A stretch of 13,760 bases of DNA, taken from contig JAPLGH010000062.1 in the NCBI GenBank assembly GCA_026390285.1, forward strand, positions 1-13,760, read 5' to 3'. The stretch is from Caldisericota bacterium (GTDB taxonomy: Bacteria > Caldisericota > Caldisericia > Cryosericales > Cryosericaceae). The first letter of the stretch is position 1; every line of letters starts with the position of its first letter. The notes beneath the pieces were generated by a model. The model saw nothing but the letters and a program-made list of their open reading frames with translations. It searched no databases and was not told the origin of the DNA. The position numbers and the translations under genes are program-made. Below are positions 7,132 to 13,760 of this stretch, one piece after another.

Positions 7132-9255
7132 CTACGTCCGTGGGGCCTTGAGCAGGCGCGCGTTGATGGCGACGATGATGGTGGAAAAAGACATGAGGAC
7201 GGCTCCGACAGCGGGGCTCATGATGAACCCGACCCCGGCGAGCACGCCTGCCGCCAGCGGGATGGCGACGACATTGTAGCCTGTGGCCCACGCCAGGTTC
7301 TGCAGCATCTTGCGATACGTGGCACGCGACAGCCGCACAACTGCGACGACGTCGCGGGGATCGTCGCGGACCAGGATGACGTCCGCCGTCTCAATGGCAA
7401 CGTCGGTGCCTGCACCGATGGCGATCCCGATGTCGGCCTGTGCAAGAGCAGGCGCATCGTTCACGCCGTCACCGACCATAGCCACGATCAAGCCCCTCTG
7501 CTGGACTTCCTTTATCTTGGCTGCCTTCTCGTGCGGCAGCACCTCGGCATAGAAATCGTCGAGTCCGAGGTCCTTTGCCACCCACTCGGCAGCGGCGCGC
7601 GAGTCACCGGTCAGCATGAAACTCTGGATGCCCATCTGGTGGAGCGCGGCGACAGCCTCGCGAGATTCGGGGCGTATGGTGTCCGCCAGTGCGACAGCAC
7701 CCTGGACAACGCTATCGACCAGGACGTAGACGACCGTCTTCGCTTGCGATGTCACCATCTCGATCTGAGCAGAGGAACCGGCCAACCCGTGCTCGAGGAG
7801 GTAGCTCGGTCGGACGACCATGACCACGCGACCGTCGACCGTCGCCTGAGCGCCGACCCCGGGCAGTGCCAGGAACTGGGTGACCTGTGGCAGCGCAATG
7901 GAGCGTTCCTGCGCGCTGTGCACGATGCCGAGGGCGATAGGATGCTCGGACTGGGCCTCGACAGCGCCGGCCAGGCTCAGGAGCCCCTCCGCAGTATTCG
8001 TTTCGGTCAGAGGGACAACGTCGGTGACGCCGAACAATCCCGTGGTTAACGTGCCCGTCTTGTCGAACACGACCGCCTGCAGGTTGCGGGCCTGCTCAAA
8101 GGCCGTCCGGTTCCGGAGCAGCAGGCCGTTCTGAGCCAGCAGGGCGGTCGAAACGGAAACGACCAGCGGAATGGCAAGACCCAGCGCATGCGGGCACGTC
8201 GTGACCATGACGGTGACCGTGCGTTCCAGCGCGAAGGCGAGGCCCTTGCCCAGCAGCAGCCAGACGACCAGTGTCACGGTGCCTGCGCTGAGGGCGATGA
8301 TCGTCAGCCACAGGGCCGCCCTGTCCGCCAGTGCCTGCGTCTTCGACCGCGATTCCTGGGCGTGGCGGACCATCTCGATGACCTGTGCCAGGTACGTGTC
8401 GCCGCCAACCTTCTCGATAATGACGGTCAGTGCGCCTTCGCCGTTGATCGCGCCGCCGATGACGGCATCTCCCGGCTTCTTGTCCACGGGGCGCGACTCC
8501 CCCGTGAGCATGGCTTCGTTCACGCTCGACGCTCCGCTCTCGACGCGACCGTCGGCGGGGACTTTCTCTCCGGGCTTCACGAGGACGCGATCTCCTGTCT
8601 TGAGGTGTCCAACCGGGTGCTCCATGACCATCCCGTCAGGCATGACGACATGCGCATCAGAGGGCATCAGGCGCGCCAGACTCTCAAGGGCCCTGGATGC
8701 TCCCATCACCGATTTCATCTCCAGCCAGTGACCAAGAAGCATGATGTCGATGAGTGTCGCCAGCTCCCAGTAGAAGACCATGCCCTGCAACCCCAGTGAG
8801 ACGGCGACGCTGTAGACAAAGGCCACGGTGATCGCCATGGCGATGAGCGTCATCATGCCAGGGGTCCTCGCTCTGAGTTCTTCGACGAAGCCCTTCAGAA
8901 AGGGCGTGCCGCCATAAACGTAGATGAATGCCGACAGCGCTAGCAGAACCCATGTGGAGCCGGCGAACTGCAGTTTCGTGCCGAGATGCAGGAGCATCTG
9001 GACAGGCTCCGAAAGGAGGAGGACCGGGACGGTCAGGACGAGACAGACGAGGAAACGGGTCTGGAAGTCGCGGATCATGTGGGCGTGGTGGTCATGGCCC
9101 TGGTGCGCGTCGTGACCCGCGTGCCCAGCCGGCATGTCATGTCCCGCATGGGCCACTTCTCCATACACGGTGTGGTCATGTCCCCTCTGATTCATGGGGT
9201 GAGTCTCGTCGGCCATCTCGGTCATGTCCTGATGTATGTGCTCATGATCCTCCAT
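7132..9255 (-). CDS. copB: Copper-translocating P-type ATPase, CopB type (P1B-3)
   Basis: A 707-residue inner-membrane ATP-driven metal exporter. Its first 60 residues carry 15 histidines and no CxxC heavy-metal domain, as in CopB enzymes. The transmembrane metal motif is CPH at 354-356 instead of CPC. The TGES actuator motif is at 251-254, the phosphorylated Asp398 lies in DKTGT, the HP motif is at 438-439, and GDGVND is at 595-600. The C-terminal helices read YNVVAIPLAAGV and MSPAVGAVLMSFST, typical of the P1B-3 group. Members export Cu(II), Cu(I) or Ag(I); the ion cannot be fixed from sequence. ATG at 9255 is supported by GGAGG (complement of 9262-9266), 7 bases ahead. The gene is divergent from a SHOCT protein gene, with two YHS genes beyond, which suggests a copper-resistance unit. 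Confidence 0.93.
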   Translation of the reverse strand: MEDHEHIHQDMTEMADETHPMNQRGHDHTVYGEVAHAGHDMPAGHAGHDAHQGHDHHAHMIRDFQTRFLVCLVLTVPVLLLSEPVQMLLHLGTKLQFAGSTWVLLALSAFIYVYGGTPFLKGFVEELRARTPGMMTLIAMAITVAFVYSVAVSLGLQGMVFYWELATLIDIMLLGHWLEMKSVMGASRALESLARLMPSDAHVVMPDGMVMEHPVGHLKTGDRVLVKPGEKVPADGRVESGASSVNEAMLTGESRPVDKKPGDAVIGGAINGEGALTVIIEKVGGDTYLAQVIEMVRHAQESRSKTQALADRAALWLTIIALSAGTVTLVVWLLLGKGLAFALERTVTVMVTTCPHALGLAIPLVVSVSTALLAQNGLLLRNRTAFEQARNLQAVVFDKTGTLTTGLFGVTDVVPLTETNTAEGLLSLAGAVEAQSEHPIALGIVHSAQERSIALPQVTQFLALPGVGAQATVDGRVVMVVRPSYLLEHGLAGSSAQIEMVTSQAKTVVYVLVDSVVQGAVALADTIRPESREAVAALHQMGIQSFMLTGDSRAAAEWVAKDLGLDDFYAEVLPHEKAAKIKEVQQRGLIVAMVGDGVNDAPALAQADIGIAIGAGTDVAIETADVILVRDDPRDVVAVVRLSRATYRKMLQNLAWATGYNVVAIPLAAGVLAGVGFIMSPAVGAVLMSFSTIIVAINARLLKAPRT

Positions 9256-9288
9256 GTGGTGCCTCCAGTGCTCTGGCGAACCAAGCCC

Positions 9289-9316
9289 AGTCTACGTCAA
9301 AGGTGCACATACTCAA
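9289..9316 (-). promoter_or_regulatory. Candidate copB promoter with a repeated GTTGAGTA element
   Basis: Read on the minus strand, TTGAGT (9316-9311) and TAGACT (9294-9289) are spaced by 16 bases, which would give a leader of roughly 27 bases. A second copy of GTTGAGTA lies exactly 17 bases upstream (9334-9327; first copy 9317-9310). The boxes are imperfect. Confidence 0.4.
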
Positions 9317-9392
9317 CATTGGCACGTACTCAACCAGCTGCACTATCGTAGTATAGGTGAGAAGCCGCGGGCGATGCCCGAAAGGAGATACC

Positions 9393-9602
9393 ATGTGGTG
9401 TATGTTGATGCACTTGTTTGGACACGAGCGATACGTTGAGGACAGAAGCTCTGCAAGCACTTACCCGGAGTCTGCTGAGGAGATTCTCCGCCGCCGATAT
9501 GCCATCGGTGAGTTGACCAAGGAGCAGTACCAGGACATGAAGGCAACGCTGGACAGTGGTGCAGGACACTCTGTCACACTGTCACGGCATGAGCGCAAAT
9601 AG
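9393..9602 (+). CDS. Small SHOCT-domain protein
   Basis: A 69-residue protein. Residues 1-11 are MWCMLMHLFGH, a hydrophobic stretch rich in Met, Cys and His. Residues 27-53 (AEEILRRRYAIGELTKEQY and following) match the SHOCT motif, a short helical C-terminal oligomerisation or interaction module. ATG at 9393 is chosen because AAAGGAG at 9381-9387 lies 5 bases upstream; the frame remains open back to 9357 but has no such site. Divergent transcription from copB and the Met/Cys/His-rich N terminus suggest a role in copper handling, perhaps as a membrane-associated partner. That is inference from context; SHOCT proteins have no single known function. Confidence 0.82.
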   Translation: MWCMLMHLFGHERYVEDRSSASTYPESAEEILRRRYAIGELTKEQYQDMKATLDSGAGHSVTLSRHERK

Positions 9603-9631
9603 GAGCGACCACCAGTCGTGATCTGCTCGAC

Positions 9632-9650
9632 CTGGACAAGTAGTGTCCAG
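9632..9650. terminator. Hairpin between convergent genes
   Basis: A perfect 7-bp stem, CTGGACA/TGTCCAG, with a 5-base loop lies between the SHOCT stop (9602) and the YHS gene end (9725). Neither strand has a clear T-run after it, so it may be only a weak or Rho-assisted bidirectional terminator or an RNA 3'-end stabiliser. Confidence 0.35.
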
Positions 9651-9724
9651 ATAGGCACGAACGAAGTCTGCCTTTTGCAGCGCTCAATGTCTCCCACTTG
9701 TCTTCTGCGAAGGAGACGGCACTT

Positions 9725-9940
9725 CTAGTGCTCCTCGGGGAGTCCTTTGAGTGTTGGTGTGCCTTTGTGTGACCCAGGCATCTCGATGAACCTCTTGGGG
9801 TTGGCGTGGAACGAGTCCTTGCACCACTGGCTACAGAAACCATAGGTCTTGCCTTCGAACTCATCAGTGTATTCGGCTTCGGAGTTCTCAAGTAACATTC
9901 CACACACCAGATCCCATTGATTGGAGCAAGTCTTGGCCAT
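9725..9940 (-). CDS. YHS-domain small protein, copy 1
   Basis: A 71-residue protein that is almost entirely one YHS (TRASH-like) metal-binding domain. It has DLVCGM at 10-15, EGKTYGFCSQWCK at 29-41, and the cysteine pattern C13-X22-C36-X3-C40. The canonical DPVCGM reads DLVCGM, so the proline is lost. An acidic/His tail ends at LPEEH. ATG at 9940 has GGAG 6 bases upstream on the minus strand (complement of 9947-9950), whereas the longer frame to 10051 has no family likeness. It is 42/71 identical by hand alignment to the second YHS gene, so the two are tandem paralogues. YHS domains are often fused to the N terminus of copper ATPases; here they are free-standing next to copB and probably bind or deliver metal. 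That role is inferred. Confidence 0.85.
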   Translation of the reverse strand: MAKTCSNQWDLVCGMLLENSEAEYTDEFEGKTYGFCSQWCKDSFHANPKRFIEMPGSHKGTPTLKGLPEEH

Positions 9941-9972
9941 CGGAATCTCCTCGATTGACGGAATCGTTTCGT

Positions 9973-9978
9973 ATTCTA
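9973..9978 (-). promoter_or_regulatory. Possible -10 box upstream of YHS copy 1
   Basis: TAGAAT on the minus strand lies 32 bases upstream of the ATG. The best -35-like hexamer (TTGTCG) is 21 bases further, which is too far for a standard promoter, so this is weak. An independent promoter is expected because a terminator separates this gene from copy 2. Confidence 0.3.
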
Positions 9979-10054
9979 CAACGAACAACCTCAGGCGTAC
10001 GACAAGTCTCCGGGATGCATCGTACTCCTGCTTCTCCTGCTCAAGGCCCAAGTA

Positions 10055-10096
10055 GCTTCTTGTCGCACTCCCAATTGACGTCTATGGACAAGAAGC
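10055..10096 (-). repeat. Inverted repeat overlapping the terminator tail
   Basis: GCTTCTTGTC and GACAAGAAGC (10055-10064 and 10087-10096) form a perfect 10-bp inverted repeat with a 22-base spacer. One arm is exactly the T-rich tail of the terminator plus its last two stem bases, so the two hairpins cannot both be complete. Confidence 0.55.
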
Positions 10097-10118
10097 GGCC
10101 CGGATCTCTCCAGGCCGC
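10087..10118 (-). terminator. Intrinsic terminator after YHS copy 2
   Basis: On the minus strand, a perfect 10-bp stem (one T-G pair) starting GCGGCC and ending GGCCGC encloses a GAGA tetraloop. It is followed at once by TTCTTGTCC. The structure lies 31 bases after the stop of YHS copy 2 and separates it from copy 1. Confidence 0.75.
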
Positions 10119-10148
10119 TCGACTGTTTCAGTTGACAGAGAAGTTGCC

Positions 10149-10364
10149 CTAATGCTTCTCAGGAATCTCCCTTGGTCCTGGCATACCCACATGTGATGCA
10201 GGGTTCTCGATGTGCCTCTTGGGGTTTCCATGAAAGAGGTCCTTGCACTTCTGGCTGCAGAAACCGTAGGTCTTGCCTTCGAAGTCCTCGGTGAAGTCGG
10301 CTGTGCAGCTGTTGAGTACCATCCCGCAAACAGGATCCACCTCATTGAAACACTTCGTAGCCAT
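10149..10364 (-). CDS. YHS-domain small protein, copy 2
   Basis: A 71-residue protein consisting of one YHS domain. It has the canonical DPVCGM at 10-15, EGKTYGFCSQKCK at 29-41, cysteines C13, C36 and C40, plus extra cysteines at 5 and 20, and ends EIPEKH. ATG at 10364 is chosen because GGAGG (complement of 10370-10374) lies 5 bases upstream; the frame extends to 10403 but the extra residues are unlike the family. It is paralogous to the neighbouring copy (42 of 71 positions identical, no gaps) and keeps the proline that copy 1 lost. A strong terminator follows on the minus strand. Its nearness to copB suggests soluble copper binding or delivery, which is inferred; YHS proteins have also been linked to other metals. 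Confidence 0.87.
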   Translation of the reverse strand: MATKCFNEVDPVCGMVLNSCTADFTEDFEGKTYGFCSQKCKDLFHGNPKRHIENPASHVGMPGPREIPEKH

Positions 10365-10403
10365 TGTACCCTCCTTGAACGCTCGCGCAGGCTGTCTCGT
10401 CAC

Positions 10404-11153
10404 TGAATAGCCGGCAGGGTGAGAATCCGTGGTATCTTAATGGCGTCACGGCTATCTGACCTGCACCCGCAAAGAAGTGGAAGGCGAACCAGGCGGGAAT
10501 TCCACTCTCTCTTCGGTCGTATGCCTTCGGGTAGTTACACTCACGATAGTGAATCAGCTTGCCAGTGTCAAGATGCTTCCCGCTCGCGCCTTCGGAGTGA
10601 AGACTACCCCACCCCACCAGGGATGTCCCCTATATACTATCTAGCCTACCTACACAATCATGAGCAGAGTGTGATACAGAATCCTGCTGCATTGCAGGCG
10701 TCTCCGGCGGCCATCTGCTCACTCGGGTCTGCCGTTGCCCGGACAGCTCCGCGGTTCAGCGTCGGATACTCCTGGGAAGTCCTGGGGGCGTGGGCGAGGA
10801 TACCAGACTCTCTTCTTCGAGAAACATTGGTCCCGTACTCGAGAGAGAGACTACTACCATAATAGAGTACTGGTTCCAGAGACTCGGGTAGTGGACACTC
10901 CGAGGACATTCCCCTGATCGTGGATAGTGCTATCTCTTCCACTGTTCTGGTGTTGCAGCACTTGAGGACTCGTCGTCGCTATCGTTCGCCGATTGCTCAA
11001 CAATCTTTCTAAGTCGGGAGAGTTCCGCGAGCAACTGGTTTCAACTCGAATCGCCTGGGTCCACTACGGTGCCAGGGAAGATGGCGCCCAGTCATAGCCT
11101 CTAGACAATTGGTCATCGCTGAAATCGCGGAGTCCCTCAGTGAAGGCTGCACA
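10404..11153. other. Gene-poor interval of about 750 bases
   Basis: I see no convincing gene here. The longest open frame (plus strand, 10419-10862) has no ribosome binding site and a low-complexity Ser/Arg-rich composition with no family likeness. Local structure includes a near-perfect 9-bp inverted repeat AGACTCTCT/AGAGAGACT (10805-10813 and 10844-10852, one mismatch) and an AT-rich hairpin GATTG/CAATC followed by TTTCT (10991-11010). A TATATA-containing stretch lies near 10631-10637. The interval may hold regulatory RNA or decayed DNA, or it may simply be spacer. Confidence 0.4.
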
Positions 11154-13478
11154 CTAACCTTGCGCCGTCACAGTTCGCGTGACAGAATCCCACTCTACCT
11201 GTAGCCCCAGATTCTCGGCAACGAACCGGAGTGGAAGGTATGTTCTCCCGGCGATGATCACGGGGACTACCTCTTGGTCAAGAACGTCAATCGCCGTCTG
11301 AGCGCCGTTCACGTAACCCTGCCAGTTCCCTATCTGGAGACTGACCTCGTTCCCGTTCAGATGAATGGTGACCACACGCAGTTCCACATGCCACTCGATG
11401 GTTCCGCCAAATGCCTCGACGATCGCGCGAATGGGCAGGAGCGTCCTGTTGTTCACGATCATGGGGGCAGCGTCCAGCCCAGTCTGCTGCCCGTCTACTG
11501 TCAACCACATCGATCCGATGGTAAGGCGAACCACATGGGTTTTTAAAACGGCTGGGACTACCACGAAGCTGCACTGCACAATGTGATTTGTCGTGATAGG
11601 GTCCAAGTCGTACGACTGGGCTGCAGCCGATGACAAAGGAACTGACCTCCCGTCGACAACGAGCCGGTCGATCTGGTAACCGACATTCGGTTGGAGCTCG
11701 ATGCGCATGGGGGTTCCATCCTTGACCATCTGCGTCCCGCTCGGAGTGACTTTTCCATTTGCCCCGCTATCCAGGACGACCGTCCAGGACTCCTCTTCAG
11801 GAAGCTCGCAAAACACTGCAACAACGGATTTGGAGGCGTTCATGGGAAGCCACACGGTTGGCGCGTTTCCGCTCAGGTCGCCCTTCCATTCGAAAAATGC
11901 CCAGCCTGCTGCTGGAACCGCTCTAAGTTCAACGGCCTCTGTCGTGTCGAACAGGTCGCGATCAGGCGAACGTACGACAGAACCTCCTCCAATGACAACG
12001 ATACCAAGAGATGATGCCAAGGATGGAGCCACCGGCTCAAATTGAGCAACAACAACGTGTGCACCGCCGACAATGAGAGTTATCGGGTTCATGACCGTTG
12101 TAAGATCTCCAGTCCATCCGGTGAACTCCCACCCATCAGCCGGAGTCGCAGTCAACTGTACCACAGAGCTGCGGCTGAACGTGACCTGATCCGGGAACGT
12201 GGCAACCGAGCCGGAACCGGACACGTTGACCGTGAGCGTGTAGCTGTCGACAGAGTAGACGGCGGTAATGGTCTTGTCGGCCTCCATCGTGACGGCCACC
12301 GGGTTCGCCGTGCTATCCAGGTCACCGGTCCAGCCGGTGAACGTGTAGCCGGCGGCAGGGATGGCGGTGAGGGTCACGACCGAGCCAAGAGCATACAACG
12401 AAGCATCGGGCGACCTTCCAATCAAGCCGCCGGCAGACGGCGACGCCATAACCGTGAGTGTGTAGGAAGACACGGCATCATACCGGAAGATCCCGCTACC
12501 TCCAGTACCCACATAGAGTGCAGTCGGGGCGAACGGATCGACGGCAAGGGACCAGACCCATGGATCGGTGAGCCCGGCATTCAGAGCGGTCCATGTGGTG
12601 CCACCATTGGCGGAGCGGAAGACACCGGCATTGCCGGTGCCGGCATACAGGGTGGTGGGAGTGAGAGGGTCGACGGCAAGAGCAAGGACCCACAGGTCTG
12701 TGAGCCCGGTATTCACGGCCGTCCAGGAAGTGCCAGCGTTTGTCGAGCGGAAGACACCACCCACAGTACCAGCGTACAGCGTGGTGGGGGTGAGTGGATC
12801 GATGGCAAGGGACCAGACCCATGGATTGGTAAGCCCGGCATTTGCGATGGTCCACGTAGTGCCACCGTCCCTGGAGCAGAAGACACCGCCCGTGGTGCCG
12901 GCGTACAGCGTGGCGGGGGTAAGTGGATTGATAGCAAGTGAGCTCACCTGGAGATTCGTGAGTCCCGCGTTTGCCGCCGTCCAGACACTGCCGCCGTTCG
13001 TCGAGCGGAAGACGCCGCCCGCGGTGCCAGCGTACAGGGTGGTGGGCGCGTGGGGATTGATGGCCAGGGAACTCACATGAAGACTCAGGAGCCCCGCGTT
13101 TGCTGTTGTCCAGACATTGCCGCCGTTCGTCGAGAGGAAGACGCCATGACTGTCGGTCCCTGCGTACAGTGTGGCCGGAGTGACCGGATTGATGGCAAGA
13201 GACCATACCCACGGATCAGTGAGCCCAGAATTCACGGCAGTGGAAGTCGTGCCGCTATCGAGGGAACGGAAGACGCCGCTGCCACCCGTTCCGGCATACA
13301 GAATGGACGGGGAGAGCGGGTCGATGGCAAGACACAGAAGTCGACTTTCGTACGGCGGCAATCGTGTCCACGTTCCGATGTCTGCTGCCCGCGCTGCGGA
13401 AGTACCAGCCCGCAGCTCCGAAACACTTAGAACCAGGCACAGAACCAATAGCAAGACGAACCGGACGAACTGTTTCAT
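11154..13478 (-). CDS. Secreted BNR-propeller / InlB-B-repeat / copper-amine-oxidase-N-like repeat protein
   Basis: A 774-residue exported protein. Residues 1-31 form a signal peptide (MKQF, a long Leu/Val core, then SAARA before ADIG). Residues about 33-334 hold seven BNR/sortilin-like repeats of 43-44 residues, each with an LYAGT-type strand and GVFRS...GGTTWTA turn; these probably make one seven-bladed propeller. Four InlB-B-like repeats follow at about 337-410, 412-481, 490-558 and 564-641, with TGWTGDL in the first two. Residues 649-773 carry two copper-amine-oxidase-N-like repeats (NNRTLLPIRAIVEAFGG and AGRTYLPLRFVAENLGL). No LPxTG motif or C-terminal membrane helix is seen. It is probably a surface or extracellular binding protein; the ligand is unknown. 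ATG at 13478 has GGAG 9 bases upstream. An extension to 13565 would run into the promoter. Confidence 0.88.
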   Translation of the reverse strand: MKQFVRFVLLLVLCLVLSVSELRAGTSAARAADIGTWTRLPPYESRLLCLAIDPLSPSILYAGTGGSGVFRSLDSGTTSTAVNSGLTDPWVWSLAINPVTPATLYAGTDSHGVFLSTNGGNVWTTANAGLLSLHVSSLAINPHAPTTLYAGTAGGVFRSTNGGSVWTAANAGLTNLQVSSLAINPLTPATLYAGTTGGVFCSRDGGTTWTIANAGLTNPWVWSLAIDPLTPTTLYAGTVGGVFRSTNAGTSWTAVNTGLTDLWVLALAVDPLTPTTLYAGTGNAGVFRSANGGTTWTALNAGLTDPWVWSLAVDPFAPTALYVGTGGSGIFRYDAVSSYTLTVMASPSAGGLIGRSPDASLYALGSVVTLTAIPAAGYTFTGWTGDLDSTANPVAVTMEADKTITAVYSVDSYTLTVNVSGSGSVATFPDQVTFSRSSVVQLTATPADGWEFTGWTGDLTTVMNPITLIVGGAHVVVAQFEPVAPSLASSLGIVVIGGGSVVRSPDRDLFDTTEAVELRAVPAAGWAFFEWKGDLSGNAPTVWLPMNASKSVVAVFCELPEEESWTVVLDSGANGKVTPSGTQMVKDGTPMRIELQPNVGYQIDRLVVDGRSVPLSSAAAQSYDLDPITTNHIVQCSFVVVPAVLKTHVVRLTIGSMWLTVDGQQTGLDAAPMIVNNRTLLPIRAIVEAFGGTIEWHVELRVVTIHLNGNEVSLQIGNWQGYVNGAQTAIDVLDQEVVPVIIAGRTYLPLRFVAENLGLQVEWDSVTRTVTAQG
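12477..13382 (-). repeat. Seven tandem 129-132 bp coding repeats
   Basis: The propeller part of the secreted protein is built from seven units. The LYAGT-type motif begins at residues 60, 104, 148, 191, 234, 277 and 321, giving steps of 44, 44, 43, 43, 43 and 44. At DNA level, blocks such as CCAGCGTACAG and GGAAGACACC recur nearly unchanged, which suggests recent unit duplication or gene conversion. Confidence 0.85.
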
Positions 13479-13536
13479 AGTCAAGGGCTCCTCTGGGCTC
13501 CGTTTCTTGCTGTGAGCAGTATTGCTGTTAATAGGT

Positions 13537-13565
13537 ATTATAGTCAGCCGCGGTGCCTCGGTCAA
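13537..13565 (-). promoter_or_regulatory. Sigma70-type promoter of the secreted protein gene
   Basis: On the minus strand TTGACC (13565-13560) and TATAAT (13542-13537) are separated by exactly 17 bases. Transcription should begin near 13530, leaving a leader of about 50 bases before the ATG at 13478. This also excludes the longer open frame starting at 13565. Confidence 0.82.
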
Positions 13566-13697
13566 GCGTTCAGTTCATCTGGGACTTGACGACAAGAGAC
13601 ACCGGAACAGCGACTCCATGCAGTCACGTTGTGAGGTTGATCCACAAGTCGCTTGCGCGGATGAGTGGTCCCGCCGTCTTTCTTCGACAAACACCGA

Positions 13698-13725
13698 TTG
13701 CATATTGGACTCAGTAGATTAGAAT
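13698..13725 (+). promoter_or_regulatory. Candidate outward promoter at the window end
   Basis: TTGCAT (13698-13703) and TAGAAT (13720-13725) are spaced by 16 bases in an AT-rich stretch and point out of the window. The two promoters of this 195-base intergenic region would be divergent. No gene start is visible before the window ends. Confidence 0.4.
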
Positions 13726-13760
13726 AATACAGTATTGAATCCGGACGCTCGGCCAGCTTG

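Noticed and set aside
7123..8049. 308-codon open frame antisense to copB
   Set aside because: The minus-strand frame has every P1B ATPase motif, and the antisense product is Asp/His/Arg-rich with no domain.
9256..9392. CueR, CsoR or CopY operator upstream of copB
   Set aside because: No match to the consensus palindromes I know; only the direct repeat and a short ACTA/TAGT inverted repeat are seen.
10419..10862. 147-codon open frame on the plus strand
   Set aside because: It has no ribosome binding site, an odd composition and no recognisable family, and it overlaps structured non-coding sequence.
12042..12941. 299-codon open frame antisense to the repeat protein
   Set aside because: It is a shadow of the repetitive GC-rich coding strand; its apparent repeats mirror the propeller units.
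12477..13382. Regularly spaced repeats considered as a CRISPR array
   Set aside because: The units are about 130 bases, in frame, with no short identical repeat/variable spacer pattern; they encode propeller blades.

Overview
The window looks like chromosomal DNA from a moderately GC-rich bacterium. The Asp23-FakA gene pair resembles the yloU-yloV pair of Firmicutes. The surface-type protein ending in copper-amine-oxidase-N-like repeats and the DHH-CBS-nucleotidyltransferase fusion are seen in deep-branching, mostly anaerobic bacteria. A Caldisericota/Cryosericota-like or other deep lineage with Firmicutes-like gene order is my best guess, but this is inference from gene content and not a placement.

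Positions 23-6819 hold five plus-strand genes packed end to end: an Asp23/Gls24 protein, a FakA-like DAK2 protein, purine nucleoside phosphorylase, pyrimidine nucleoside phosphorylase, and a large DHH/DHHA1-CBS-CBS-tRNA nucleotidyltransferase fusion. The last three junctions overlap by 1 or 4 bases (TAATG, GTGA, GTGA), so the cluster is probably one translationally coupled operon that begins upstream of the window. It joins fatty-acid activation, nucleoside phosphorolysis and RNA 3'-end metabolism.

A tRNA with anticodon CAT follows at 6885-6959. It has its own strong sigma70-type promoter, whose -35 box overlaps the stop codon of the fusion gene.

Positions 7132-10364 form a small copper-handling cassette. 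It contains a minus-strand CopB-type (CPH) P1B ATPase with a histidine-rich N terminus, a divergent 69-residue SHOCT protein, and two minus-strand paralogous 71-residue YHS-domain proteins separated by a good intrinsic terminator. No regulator gene is visible here.

Positions 10365-11153 hold no gene I can support. Positions 11154-13478 (minus) encode a 774-residue secreted protein: signal peptide, seven BNR/sortilin-like repeats (probably one seven-bladed propeller), four InlB-B-like repeats and two copper-amine-oxidase-N-like repeats. It has a textbook promoter at 13537-13565. The last 195 bases are intergenic, with a possible outward promoter.
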